Assembly: GCF_007483665.1 (NCBI RefSeq)
Contig: NZ_VIQO01000034.1
Span: forward strand, 86,300-150,299
Length of the DNA stretch: 64,000 nucleotides
Reading direction: 5' to 3'
Source of the DNA: Catellatospora sichuanensis
GTDB taxonomy: Bacteria > Actinomycetota > Actinomycetes > Mycobacteriales > Micromonosporaceae
Below the pieces are notes generated by a model. It had not been told where the DNA came from, searched no databases, and worked only from the letters and a program-made list of their open reading frames with translations. Shown here one piece after another: positions 51,281-59,778 of this stretch (position 1 is its first letter; the number at the start of each line of letters is the position of its first letter). The position numbers and the translations under genes are program-made.

Positions 51281-52300
51281 TCAGAGCCAGTCGACGCCCT
51301 GGCCGTGCGGCATGGTGAAGGCGACCGGGCGACCGGCCACGGCCAGGGTGAACCGGCCCGGCGGGGCCTGGCGCGGCAGTTGCGCGGCGACCTGCGGGAC
51401 GACGCGGGGCGCCTCGTTGCTCAGCCACACCGTGCCCGGCCGCTGCCGCGTCAGCTCGGCCATCTGTGCCGCGAACCGGTCCACGCCCGCCGCGTCGAGG
51501 TAGGCCAGCACGGCGGTGTGGAACACGACCAGGGTCGCCTCGGTGGGGGCCTGCTCGGCCAGCTGCGCCAGGGACTCGTTGAGGTCGCCGCGGACCAGCA
51601 GCGGCGGGTCGGCGGCGGCGATCGTGGCGGCGGCGGCCAGGCGCTCCATCCGCTCGGTGTGCTCGGGCCAGATGAGGCTCTGCAGCCAGCGCACATCGTC
51701 GGGGTCGGTGACGTCGAGCGGGTTCAGGTCGATGCCGGCGCGCCAGACGACCTGCGGCAACCGGTCGGGCACCGGCACCGGGCCGTCGACGGCGCACTCC
51801 AGCAGCGGCGCACCGGCGGGGCCGAACGGCTTGCGGTCGCCGTAGCGGTACCGGTAGCGGTCCGGGTACAGGCACAGCCCCGCGGACGCGCCGACCTCGA
51901 TCAGCGCGAGCGGCTGCGGCAGCGCGGCGAGCACGGGCAGCAGCACCGCGCACCGGGCGGCCTCGTTGGTCTGCGTGCTGCGGGCCAGCATCTGCTCGCG
52001 TACCGCCGCCCAGTGCGTGACCAGCCAGTCGCGGAACTCCGTGTGGTCGCCGACCGGCCCGCCGAGCAGCCGGACCGCGCCCAGCAGCAGGTTCGGCTGG
52101 CGCTTGGCCAGCGGCAGCGCGCCGACGAGGCCGAGCACCTCGGCATCGGCGGCGATCCCGAGGCACAGCCGCTCGTAGGACGGCGAGCGCCCGGCGGCCT
52201 CCCTGAGCGCGAAGTCGCGGTAGGTGTGGGCCAGGTCCTCATCGGTGCGGGGAATGCCGTGCATGCCGGTACCGTAGGCCGCCTGCCCGGCCGCGCGCAT
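51281..52300 (-). CDS. DUF2332 protein
   Basis: A 339-residue DUF2332 protein, recognised by YRDFALREAAGRSPSYERLC at the start, ALIEVGASAGLCLYPDRYRY in the middle and GIDLNPLDVTDPDDVRWLQSLIWPE. The EVGASAGL stretch resembles a SAM-binding glycine loop, but no activity is known. The start is uncertain: ATG at 52300 (used), ATG at 52264 or a TTG at 52309 that overlaps the MarR stop. It is translationally close to the upstream MarR gene. Confidence 0.85.
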   Translation of the reverse strand: MRAAGQAAYGTGMHGIPRTDEDLAHTYRDFALREAAGRSPSYERLCLGIAADAEVLGLVGALPLAKRQPNLLLGAVRLLGGPVGDHTEFRDWLVTHWAAVREQMLARSTQTNEAARCAVLLPVLAALPQPLALIEVGASAGLCLYPDRYRYRYGDRKPFGPAGAPLLECAVDGPVPVPDRLPQVVWRAGIDLNPLDVTDPDDVRWLQSLIWPEHTERMERLAAAATIAAADPPLLVRGDLNESLAQLAEQAPTEATLVVFHTAVLAYLDAAGVDRFAAQMAELTRQRPGTVWLSNEAPRVVPQVAAQLPRQAPPGRFTLAVAGRPVAFTMPHGQGVDWL

Positions 52301-52305
52301 CGTGA

Positions 52306-52758
52306 TCAAGATGACATGCGGTGGTACGCGAGCAACTTGGCCAGCAGCGTGGTCAGCTGTGTGCGCTCCGCGGCGCTCAGTGGCGTGAGCAGCTGCTCCT
52401 GCACGGTGGCGAGCTGTTCGTCGAGTGTGGCGAGTTGCCGGCGTCCGGTGGCGGTGAGGGTGACGACATTGCGGCGGCGGTCGTCCAGGTCGGGGGCGCG
52501 TTCCACGAGGCCGCGGGCGGCCAGCTCGTTGATGGCGGCGACCAGGTCGGACAGGTGGATGCCGCTGCGCCGGCCGAGGGCGGCCTGGCTGGCGGGGCCG
52601 TACTCGTCGAGCGTGGCCAGCACCCTGAAGTGGTAGCCGCGGGCGTCGACGCTGGCCAAACCGTCGGTGACCAGGCGCCCCGCGTACGCCGCGGTCTGCG
52701 TCAGCAGCCAGCTCGGCAGCCCGGTCAGGCGGGTGGGCGCGGTGTCGTCGTCGGTCAC
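52306..52758 (-). CDS. MarR-family transcriptional regulator
   Basis: A 150-residue MarR repressor. The helix-turn-helix is SQAALGRRSGIHLSDLVAAI and the wing VERAPDLDDRRRNVVTLT has the DxRRR core. GTG start, with TAGGGT 6 nt upstream (leaderless). A 7-bp inverted repeat directly upstream of this -10 box is its likely autoregulatory operator. It probably controls the DUF2332 gene that follows. Confidence 0.92.
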   Translation of the reverse strand: MTDDDTAPTRLTGLPSWLLTQTAAYAGRLVTDGLASVDARGYHFRVLATLDEYGPASQAALGRRSGIHLSDLVAAINELAARGLVERAPDLDDRRRNVVTLTATGRRQLATLDEQLATVQEQLLTPLSAAERTQLTTLLAKLLAYHRMSS

Positions 52759-52774
52759 CTGATCACCCTAACAA

Positions 52775-52793
52775 TCGTTGGTACCCCCAACGA
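52775..52793. promoter_or_regulatory. MarR operator (inverted repeat)
   Basis: TCGTTGG-taccc-CCAACGA, perfect 7-bp arms around a 5-nt spacer, 5 nt upstream of the -10 hexamer TAGGGT (52770-52765, minus strand). It covers the -35 region of the marR promoter. Confidence 0.65.
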
Positions 52794-52851
52794 AAGTCAC
52801 CCGAAACGGCACGCCCGGCGCAAGGCGGCGGGCTTGCTCGGGGTGGGTGCG

Positions 52852-53529
52852 TCAGCTGGCGGAGACGGCGGCGGTGGAGGAGGACGCGATGCCGCCGGTG
52901 ATGGCGGCCATGACGGCCATGTTCATCGCGTAGATCACCTTGCCGACGGCCGGCGCCGCCCATTCACCCTCGGCCAGCTCCATGACCCGGTGGCGCATGT
53001 CGTCATGGTTGACCTCGGGGAAGTAGTGGCGGTCCAGCATCATGGTGTGGCTCAGCGCGAGCAGGCTGACCGAGTCGCGGTCGGGTTCGGCGATCCGGTT
53101 GACCATGTTGCGGATGCGGTCCACCCGGTCCTTCTTGACCGCCTGGTCGACCAGCGGGTAGCGGGGCCGGTGGAACACGCCCACCACCCGGTGGTCCTCG
53201 CGCCGCAGCACGCCCTTCGCGACCAGGTTGTCCAGCAGGCGCTGGCGGTGGTGCGGGGATGCCAGATGGTAGATCCACCAGTCGGGCGCGTGGCCCTTGG
53301 CGTCTTCGCCGATCTCCGCGAGAGCGGCGTCCTGCGACGGGTCGCCCGTGGGCGTGTGGTCCACGATTTCCACGTGCCCGCGGCGGATCGCGATGCGCCC
53401 GAGGTTGGCCAGGCTGAGCAGGACCGCGCCTTCGATGCCGCAGTCGAGGTGGTTGATGGGCACCAGCGGCCTGCCGGTCGCGTCGTCATAACTGAGCAGG
53501 ACCAGCTGCTCGGCCAGCGAGAGCTCCAT
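52852..53529 (-). CDS. GPP34/GOLPH3-family protein
   Basis: A 225-residue protein of the GPP34 (Golgi phosphoprotein 3/Vps74) family. The fold start LSLAEQLVLLSYDDATGRPL and the GAVLLSLANLGRIAIRRGHV segment are diagnostic; RNMVNRIAEPDRDSVSLLAL closes the domain. The eukaryotic members bind phosphatidylinositol 4-phosphate; actinomycetes have several paralogues of unknown role, possibly phospholipid sensing. The C-terminal 30 residues are Ala/Ser-rich. Confidence 0.92.
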   Translation of the reverse strand: MELSLAEQLVLLSYDDATGRPLVPINHLDCGIEGAVLLSLANLGRIAIRRGHVEIVDHTPTGDPSQDAALAEIGEDAKGHAPDWWIYHLASPHHRQRLLDNLVAKGVLRREDHRVVGVFHRPRYPLVDQAVKKDRVDRIRNMVNRIAEPDRDSVSLLALSHTMMLDRHYFPEVNHDDMRHRVMELAEGEWAAPAVGKVIYAMNMAVMAAITGGIASSSTAAVSAS

Positions 53530-53579
53530 AAGTCGAGTTTAGGGGCTTTGGCCTCATATGGGACGGCTACCGGGTGCAC

Positions 53580-53585
53580 TAGGCT
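53580..53585 (+). promoter_or_regulatory. -10 element (TAGGCT), leaderless
   Basis: TAGGCT ends 6 nt before the ATG at 53592. Confidence 0.5.
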
Positions 53586-53591
53586 GCGGCC

Positions 53592-54065
53592 ATGCGCGAG
53601 CACCGCTACGAACTGACCGTCGAGTGGACCGGCAACGAAGGCACCGGGACCGACAGCTACCGCACCTACCGGCGCACCAACGAGGTCAGCGCGCCCGGCC
53701 TGCCGACCCTGCCGGGCTCCTCGGACCCGGCGTTCCGCGGCGAGCCCGACCGGTGGAACCCCGAGCAGCTGCTGCTGGCGTCGCTGTCGCAGTGCCACCT
53801 GCTGTGGTATCTGCACCTGTGCGCGGTCAACGGCGTCGTCGTCACCGGGTACACCGATCTGCCGCAGGCGACGATGACGGAGGACGACGGCGGCGGCCGG
53901 TTCACCGAGGCGGTGCTGCGGCCCCGGGTGACCGTCGCCGACGCGTCGATGACCGAGCAGGCGCTCGCGCTGCACCATGACGCCCACAAGGCCTGCTTCA
54001 TCGCCAACTCGGTGAACTTCCCGGTGCGCCACGAGCCGGTGATCGTGACGTCCGCCCAGGGCTGA
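53592..54065 (+). CDS. OsmC-family peroxiredoxin-like protein
   Basis: A 157-residue OsmC/Ohr-type protein. The two redox cysteines are Cys68 in LLLASLSQCHLLWYL and Cys135 in AHKACFIANSVN, at the family's usual separation. It reduces organic hydroperoxides with a dithiol partner. Convergent with the P-loop kinase gene, 6 nt away. Confidence 0.9.
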   Translation: MREHRYELTVEWTGNEGTGTDSYRTYRRTNEVSAPGLPTLPGSSDPAFRGEPDRWNPEQLLLASLSQCHLLWYLHLCAVNGVVVTGYTDLPQATMTEDDGGGRFTEAVLRPRVTVADASMTEQALALHHDAHKACFIANSVNFPVRHEPVIVTSAQG

Positions 54066-54071
54066 ACGTCA

Positions 54072-54650
54072 TCAGCCGAGCAGGGAGCCTTCGCGCAGCC
54101 TGCGTGCCCATTGCCGGACCTGGGCCCGGCCGCGCAGCCGGACCACCGCGACCTGCTCGCCACGCTGCTCCAGCAGCGCCGCCACCCGCCCGGCGGGCTT
54201 GCCGTGGGAACGCCACGCCCAGCGGATGACGTGCTCGGGATCGGTGAAGATCGTGCGCAGCGGCCCCTCGATGTTGCCGTTCCACAACTCCTCGCGCAGC
54301 CACCTGCGGCGCACCGTGCGCCTGGTGACCTGCCACATGACCAGCGGGCGCGGGTGGTCCAACCAGACGACCGTGTCGGCCCGGCCGGACAGCAGATTCC
54401 CCAGCTTGTCGCTGTACTGCCACTCGGTCACCCAGCGCGGCTGCGCGGCGAACACGCCGACCTCGTCGGCAAACGCCGCCCGCGGCACCCAGTCCGGCCC
54501 GTGGTGCAGCGCGTCCAGCTCGACCCGCGGCAGCGTGAAAGCCGCGGCGATCTCCTTGCTCAACGTGGTCTTCCCGGCCCCGGACGCACCCGTGACCAGG
54601 ACGCGCCGCGGCTCCCACGGCAGCAGGTCATCGACGGTCAACATCGGCAC
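54072..54650 (-). CDS. P-loop kinase (adenylate-kinase-like/FlaR type)
   Basis: A 192-residue single-domain P-loop NTPase. The Walker A motif is VTGASGAGKTTLS (about 19-31), followed by LPRVELDALHHGPDW, the substrate-binding pattern of the FlaR/topology-modulation group of small kinases. The lid region is Arg-rich (TRRTVRRRWLREELW). Substrate unknown. Confidence 0.82.
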   Translation of the reverse strand: MPMLTVDDLLPWEPRRVLVTGASGAGKTTLSKEIAAAFTLPRVELDALHHGPDWVPRAAFADEVGVFAAQPRWVTEWQYSDKLGNLLSGRADTVVWLDHPRPLVMWQVTRRTVRRRWLREELWNGNIEGPLRTIFTDPEHVIRWAWRSHGKPAGRVAALLEQRGEQVAVVRLRGRAQVRQWARRLREGSLLG

Positions 54651-54700
54651 CGCGAGATTCTAACCCGCAAGATCCCTCACTGCGGTCCCGCCATGATCCC

Positions 54701-54773
54701 GACGATCTTGCGCGAACTGTTGCACTTATGCCCGGAACGAGTGTGTCGTCCCCATCGTTCGCGCAAGATCGTC
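54701..54773. repeat. 73-bp palindromic repeat, copy 2
   Basis: The same length as the element at 10634-10706, with about 75% identity and identical left arm for 23 nt; the outer 17 nt (GACGATCTTGCGCGAAC) are perfectly repeated in inverse at the right end. It lies just past the FKBP gene stop, again in a 3' intergenic position. Confidence 0.8.
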
Positions 54774-54784
54774 GGGGGAGTGGG

Positions 54785-55159
54785 TCAGCGGACCTCGAGG
54801 AGGTCTACGACGAAGACGAGGGTGTCGCCGGGCTTGATGACGCCGCCGGCGCCGCGGTTGCCGTAGGCGAGCTTGGCCGGGATGATCAGCTGGCGGCGGC
54901 CGCCTACCTTCATGCCGGCTACGCCGAGGTCCCAGCCCTGGATGACGCGTCCGCCGCCGAGCGGGAACGTGAACGGGGAGCCGCGGTTCCAGGAGGCGTC
55001 GAACTCCTCGCCGCCGTCGAAGGTCACGCCCACGTAGTGCACGACGACCTGGCGGCCGGGTACGGCCTCGTCGCCGTCGCCGACGATCAGGTCCGTGATC
55101 ACCAGGTCGGTCGGGGCCTCGCCCCCGGGGAACTCCACAGTCGGTTTGCTCAAGGTCAT
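54785..55159 (-). CDS. FKBP-type peptidyl-prolyl isomerase
   Basis: A 124-residue cytosolic FKBP. The core begins VVVHYVGVTFDGGEEFDASW and includes the active-site elements FPLGGGRVIQGWDLGVAGMK and the C-terminal LVFVVDLLEVR; all ligand-pocket aromatics are present. The second in-frame ATG is used (an earlier one is 3 codons upstream). It ends the lacI side of this block and is followed by the 73-bp repeat. Confidence 0.95.
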   Translation of the reverse strand: MTLSKPTVEFPGGEAPTDLVITDLIVGDGDEAVPGRQVVVHYVGVTFDGGEEFDASWNRGSPFTFPLGGGRVIQGWDLGVAGMKVGGRRQLIIPAKLAYGNRGAGGVIKPGDTLVFVVDLLEVR

Positions 55160-55193
55160 AAGGGTCATCCTAGGCGGGGCGCGGAGGACGTTG

Positions 55194-56213
55194 TCAGCGC
55201 AGCGCCGCGGTCGAGCCGCGCACCACGAGTTCCGGGCGGAACATGTACTCGCTGTGCGGGGCCGCGTACCCGCCGATCTCGTCGAGCAGGGCGCGCACCG
55301 CGGCCTGGGCCATCGCGCGCACCGGCTGGCGCAGCGTGGTCAACGGCGGATCGGTGTACGCCATCAGCAGCGAGTCGTCGAACCCGACCACCGACACGTC
55401 CTGCGGCACGGACAGCCCGTTGGCGCGCACGGCCCGGATCGCGCCGAGCGCCATCAGGTCCGACCCGCACAGCATCGCCGTCACGCCGCGCTCCAGCAGC
55501 CGCAGCGCCGCCCCGTGGCCGCCCTCGACCCCGAACGGCGCGATCTCGATCAGCTCCTCGAGGTCGCCGTCGTACAGCCCGGCCATGGCCGCCTGGTAGC
55601 CGGCCACCTTGCGCCGGGTCGGCGTGTACCGCCGGGGCCCGCAGACCAGCCCGATCCGCCGGTGCCCCAGCGAGGCCAGATGCGCGACGGCCAGCTCGGC
55701 CGCCCCGTGCTCGTCGCACGACACGAACGGCGCGGCCACCCCCGGCAGGAACCCGTTGACCAGCACGAACGGCACGCCGTCGGTGGTCAGTCGGTGGTAG
55801 CGGGCCGGGTCGCCGTCGGCGGCGGCGGCGTGCATGCCGGACATGAACACGATCCCGGCGACGTCGCGCTCGCGCATCATGTCGACGTACTCGTCCTCGC
55901 TGACCGTGCCCGGGGTCTGCGTGCAGAGCATGGACGTGTAGCCCTGCTGGGCCAGGGTCGACTCGGCGATCTGCGCGAACGCCGGGAAGATCGGGTTGTC
56001 CAGCTCGGGCAGGATCAGCCCGACCAGGCCCGCGCCGGTGCGGTGCAGGTGGCCGGGCCGCTCGTAGCCGAGCACGTCCAGCGCGGTGAGCACGGCCTGC
56101 CGGGTGCTGGCCGACGCGCCCGGCCGGTCGTTGAGCACCCGGGACACGGTCGCCTGGCTGACCTGCGCCTGCGCGGCGATGTCGGCCAGGCGCGCCCGTG
56201 TCTGCGTACCCAC
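55194..56213 (-). CDS. LacI-family regulator of the maltose-type transporter
   Basis: A 339-residue LacI/GalR repressor. The N-terminal helix-turn-helix and hinge are RLADIAAQAQVSQATVSRVL and the periplasmic-binding-like effector domain follows (AGLVGLILPELDNPIFPAFA). The GTG start lies one nucleotide after the malG-like stop; an upstream ATG would overlap malG by 17 nt. It is cotranscribed with the transporter and should repress it until a malto-oligosaccharide binds. Confidence 0.93.
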   Translation of the reverse strand: MGTQTRARLADIAAQAQVSQATVSRVLNDRPGASASTRQAVLTALDVLGYERPGHLHRTGAGLVGLILPELDNPIFPAFAQIAESTLAQQGYTSMLCTQTPGTVSEDEYVDMMRERDVAGIVFMSGMHAAAADGDPARYHRLTTDGVPFVLVNGFLPGVAAPFVSCDEHGAAELAVAHLASLGHRRIGLVCGPRRYTPTRRKVAGYQAAMAGLYDGDLEELIEIAPFGVEGGHGAALRLLERGVTAMLCGSDLMALGAIRAVRANGLSVPQDVSVVGFDDSLLMAYTDPPLTTLRQPVRAMAQAAVRALLDEIGGYAAPHSEYMFRPELVVRGSTAALR

Positions 56214-56214
56214 C

Positions 56215-57117
56215 TCAGCCCTTCGTTCCACCGGCGGTCAGGCCGGACACCAGGTGGCGCTGGGCGTAGAGGAAGACCAGCCCGGCGGGGACCGTGACGA
56301 GCACCGCGGCGGCGGTCAGGTACTCCCACTGGGCGTTGAACTGCGGCACGAACTGCTGCATACCGTAGGCGAGGGTGAACCGGTCGTCGGTCTGGATGAA
56401 CGCCGTCGCGTACGCGACCTCACCCCACGCCGTCAGGAACGTGTAGAACGCCGTCACCGCGATACCGGGCCGGGCCAGCGGCATGATGACCCGCCAGAAC
56501 GTCTGGAACGGCCCGCACCCGTCGATCGACGCGGCCTCGTCCAGCGACGTCGGGATCGAATCGAAGTAACCCTTGAGCATCCACGAGCAGAACGGCACCG
56601 CGATCGTCAGGTACGCGATGACCAGCGACGCGTGGGTGTTGATCAGCCCGAGCGTGGCCATGATCTTGTAGATCGGCACGATCAGCACGGCGACCGGGAA
56701 CATCTGCGTCACCAGGAACACCATCATCAGCTTGCGCCGGCCGGGAAAGTTGAACCGCGACAGCGCGTACCCGGTGGTCGCCGACATCAGGATGCCGATC
56801 GTCATCGTGCACAGCGCGATGATCACCGAGTTGAGCATCCAGGTGGGGAAGTTCGTCTCGAACAGCACGTACTCGTAGTTGCCCAAGGTCGGTTCCTTGA
56901 CCAGCGACAGCTCGCTGCTCTGCACCCACTGCTTGGGCTTGAACGACGACAGCACCACCCACGCGATCGGGAACACCGCGATCAGCGACGCGCCGATCAG
57001 CGTCGCGTGCAGGCCGAGCGAGGCCAGCGGGCTGCGCTTGGCCCGGCTGTGCTTGTTCACCTGCGGGGTGTGCGTGGACTGCCCGGCCGTCGTGCCGGGG
57101 GCCATGGTCATCGTCAT
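56215..57117 (-). CDS. malG: Sugar ABC transporter permease (MalG-like)
   Basis: A 300-residue inner-membrane permease with six helices. The ATPase-coupling EAA loop is DEAASIDGCGPFQTFWRVIM. The SLVIAYLTIAVPFCSWMLKGYF segment matches MalG of maltose/maltodextrin systems. No ATPase gene is present; as in other actinomycetes a shared MsmK/MalK-like ATPase is presumably encoded elsewhere. Separated by 1 nt from malF. Confidence 0.88.
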   Translation of the reverse strand: MTMTMAPGTTAGQSTHTPQVNKHSRAKRSPLASLGLHATLIGASLIAVFPIAWVVLSSFKPKQWVQSSELSLVKEPTLGNYEYVLFETNFPTWMLNSVIIALCTMTIGILMSATTGYALSRFNFPGRRKLMMVFLVTQMFPVAVLIVPIYKIMATLGLINTHASLVIAYLTIAVPFCSWMLKGYFDSIPTSLDEAASIDGCGPFQTFWRVIMPLARPGIAVTAFYTFLTAWGEVAYATAFIQTDDRFTLAYGMQQFVPQFNAQWEYLTAAAVLVTVPAGLVFLYAQRHLVSGLTAGGTKG

Positions 57118-57118
57118 G

Positions 57119-58135
57119 TCACCACACCTCGCCTTGCTTGCGCAGCGCCCGCCGGTAGAACACGGAGAAGACGAGCAGGATGGACAGGATCAGCACGCCG
57201 TACGTCGAGGACAGCGAGTAGTTGCGGATGCCCTCGAACGCCGACCGGAACGCGCCGGTCACCAGGATCTCGGTCTGCCCGGCCGGTTCGCCGCCGGTCA
57301 CCAGGAAGATGATCGGGAACATGTTGAACGTCCAGATGAAGCCCAGCAGCAGCACCGTCATGCTGACCGAGCGCAGGCCCGGCAGGGTGATGTTGACGAA
57401 GCGCTGCCACGGGGTCGCGCCGTCGATCTCGGCGGCCTCGTACTGCTCGCCCGGGATGGTCTGCATACCGCCGAGCAGGGTCACCATCATGAACGGCACG
57501 CCCAGCCAGATGTTGGCGACGATCGCGGTGAGCAGCGCGGTCCGCCAGTCGGCGAACCAGGCGACGCGGTCCAGGCCGACGGACTCGAACACGGAGTTGA
57601 TCAGGCCGAAGTTCTCGTTGAACATGAACCGCCACGCGAACGCGGACACGAACGCGGGCACCGCCCACGGCAGGATCAGCAGCACCCGGTAGATCCCGCG
57701 GCCGCGCATCGGCCGGTTGAGCAGCACGGCCAGGCCCAAGCCCAGGCCGTAGTGGAACACCACGCAGGTGACGGTCCAGAGGAGCGTGACGCCGAACTGC
57801 TGCCAGAACTCGCCGACCTTGCCGGTGAGGATGTTGACGTAGTTGTCGACGCCGACGATCTCCCATGCGTTCGGGTTCGGCTTGCACACCTCGGTGCCGG
57901 TGATCGACTTGCTGCAGATCTCGGCGAGCTGGTTCGCCTCGGTCAGGTTCGTGAACGACAGCAGGATGCCGCGGCCGAGCGGGTAGAAGATCAGGACCCC
58001 GAGCACGAGCACGACGGGGGCGACCATCACCCAGGCGTACCAGTGCTTGTCCCAGCTGCGCCGCAGCCGGCCGGGTCGTCGGGTCTCACGCGGCGGGGGG
58101 CTGGTCCGGGCCGGCGTGGCGGTGTCTGTGCTCAC
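57119..58135 (-). CDS. malF: Sugar ABC transporter permease (MalF-like)
   Basis: A 338-residue permease with six helices and an external loop near residues 85-115 (NLTEANQLAEICSKSITGTE) as in Gram-positive MalF. The EAA loop is EAAEIDGATPWQRFVNITLP. The first 40 residues are cytoplasmic and Arg/Pro-rich. GTG start with GGAG 8 nt upstream. A stem-loop separates it from the binding-protein gene. Confidence 0.88.
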   Translation of the reverse strand: MSTDTATPARTSPPPRETRRPGRLRRSWDKHWYAWVMVAPVVLVLGVLIFYPLGRGILLSFTNLTEANQLAEICSKSITGTEVCKPNPNAWEIVGVDNYVNILTGKVGEFWQQFGVTLLWTVTCVVFHYGLGLGLAVLLNRPMRGRGIYRVLLILPWAVPAFVSAFAWRFMFNENFGLINSVFESVGLDRVAWFADWRTALLTAIVANIWLGVPFMMVTLLGGMQTIPGEQYEAAEIDGATPWQRFVNITLPGLRSVSMTVLLLGFIWTFNMFPIIFLVTGGEPAGQTEILVTGAFRSAFEGIRNYSLSSTYGVLILSILLVFSVFYRRALRKQGEVW

Positions 58136-58178
58136 GGGCGTGCTCCGAGTGGGGTGAAGAGGGGGCGCGGGGGAAGGC

Positions 58179-58214
58179 CCCGAGGCCGGCCCCCGTGCGG
58201 GGACCGGCCTCGGG
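58179..58214 (-). promoter_or_regulatory. Intercistronic hairpin between malE and malF
   Basis: CCCGAGGCCGG/CCGGCCTCGGG, a perfect 11-bp stem with an inner GC-rich extension, lies just after the binding-protein stop. It should protect or terminate the upstream mRNA and so give more MalE than MalF/G, as in E. coli malE-malF. Confidence 0.7.
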
Positions 58215-58220
58215 TGAGGG

Positions 58221-59519
58221 TCAGGACGCCGTGTAGGCGGTGACGACCTCGGTCTTGTACTTGTTCGCGACCCCGTCGAGGGAGGTCTTCGGGTCCTTGC
58301 CCTGGATCAGGACCTCGGTGGCCATCGTGTCGAGCGGGCCGAAGAACTGGCCGCCCTCGGGGATCCACGGGCGGGCCACGGCGGCGGACACGACCGGCTG
58401 GAACGCGGCGATGATCGCGTTGTTCTTCACCTTGTCGATGTCGTACGCCGACTTGCGGGTCGGCAGCACGCCCAGCTTGTCGGCCAGGAACGCCTGCGAC
58501 TGCGCGGAGGACATGAACTTCACGAACGCGATCGCCGCGGCGGCCTTGTCCTGCGCCATGCCGGAGTACAGCACGTAGTTGTGGCCACCGACCGGCGCGC
58601 CGGCCTTCGCCGAGCCCGCCGGAACCGCGGCGACGCCGAGGTTGTCGATCCCGCCGAAGGCGGGGGCGTTGCGGAGGTTGTTGACCTCCCACGGGCCGTT
58701 GATGATCATGGCGACCTTCTGCTCCTTGAACAGGGTCATCATGGTGCCGTAGGAGTCGTTGGCCGGCGGCTTGACCGCGGCGCCCGACTTGACCAGGTCA
58801 GCAGCAACCTGGATACCCGCGACGTTGGCCGCGGAGTTCACGGTGATCTTCTTGGCGGCGGTGTCGACCAGGTCGCCGCCCTCGCCGTAGATGAACGGCA
58901 GCAGGAAGTAGCCACCGGCGTTGATGAACAGGCCATCCTTGCCGGTCTTGGCCTTGATCGCAGCCGCGGCGGTCTTCACGTCGGCCCAGGTCTTGGGGGC
59001 CTCGGCGATGCCGGCCTTGGCGAAGATCTCCTTGTTGTACATGAGCGCCAGCGAGTCGGTGACCTGCGGCACGCCATAGGTCTTGCCGTCGAACTTGTTC
59101 GCCGACATCGGGGTGGCGAAGTAGTCCGACTCGTCGGCCAGCAGCTCGCTGCCGTCGAGGTTGTACAGGTAGCCCAGGGACGCGAACTCCGGCACCCACG
59201 CCACCTCGGCGCGCAGGATGTCCGGGGCGCCGGACTTGGCCGCGGCGGCGGTCTTGAACTTGTTCTGCGCCTCGCCGAACGGGACCGACTGGTAGTTGAT
59301 CTTCACGTTCGGGTAGGTCTTGTTGAACTCGGTGATGAGCTCCTTGAACGCCGGGCCCTCGTTGGCGGGGTCCGACGTGTCCCACCACGTCAGCTCGGCC
59401 GACAGGGCCGCGGGGTCGGTCTTGGTGGGTGCCTCGGTCGCGTCGTTGCCACAGGCCGTCACCGCAAGTGCGATGGCAGCGGAGGCAAGAACGGCGATCC
59501 CTCTGGCGGTGCGACGCAT
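58221..59519 (-). CDS. malE: Sugar-binding lipoprotein of ABC transporter (MalE-like)
   Basis: A 432-residue extracellular solute-binding protein of family 1. The signal peptide RGIAVLASAAIALAVTAC ends in a lipobox (VTAC). Features include ELTWWDTSDPANEGPAFKEL and GVLPTRKSAYD. It delivers an oligosaccharide, most likely malto-oligosaccharide judging by the MalF/MalG partners, to the permease. GGAG lies 7 nt before the ATG. First gene of malEFG-lacI. Confidence 0.88.
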   Translation of the reverse strand: MRRTARGIAVLASAAIALAVTACGNDATEAPTKTDPAALSAELTWWDTSDPANEGPAFKELITEFNKTYPNVKINYQSVPFGEAQNKFKTAAAAKSGAPDILRAEVAWVPEFASLGYLYNLDGSELLADESDYFATPMSANKFDGKTYGVPQVTDSLALMYNKEIFAKAGIAEAPKTWADVKTAAAAIKAKTGKDGLFINAGGYFLLPFIYGEGGDLVDTAAKKITVNSAANVAGIQVAADLVKSGAAVKPPANDSYGTMMTLFKEQKVAMIINGPWEVNNLRNAPAFGGIDNLGVAAVPAGSAKAGAPVGGHNYVLYSGMAQDKAAAAIAFVKFMSSAQSQAFLADKLGVLPTRKSAYDIDKVKNNAIIAAFQPVVSAAVARPWIPEGGQFFGPLDTMATEVLIQGKDPKTSLDGVANKYKTEVVTAYTAS

Positions 59520-59565
59520 TATTCGCTCCTCGGGGGTTTGCCTGTCCTTCCAGCGCGCGACGTTA

Positions 59566-59596
59566 GCAAGAAGTTTCTGATTCAGAAAGTCCTTGC
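59566..59596. promoter_or_regulatory. Operator palindrome upstream of malE
   Basis: A 31-bp imperfect palindrome centred on TTTCTGA-T-TCAGAAA with outer GCAAG/CTTGC arms. It covers the core promoter 46 nt before the malE ATG and is the probable LacI site of the operon. Further CTGAAA/TTTCAG halves occur at 59691-59696 and 59721-59726. Confidence 0.65.
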
Positions 59597-59778
59597 GCCT
59601 TTTCCCGCAACCCCGTTACCAAATGGCGTCCACAAACCCGGCAAACCATCACGATGTGCATGCGTGACGCCGTTCACAGCTCTTGATCTACTGAAATCAA
59701 TTGGCAGACTTTGCTAACAGTTTCAGCAGCTCGGAAACCGGGTGTCCCCGGGCCCGCCGAAGGTGACACAGTGCACCC

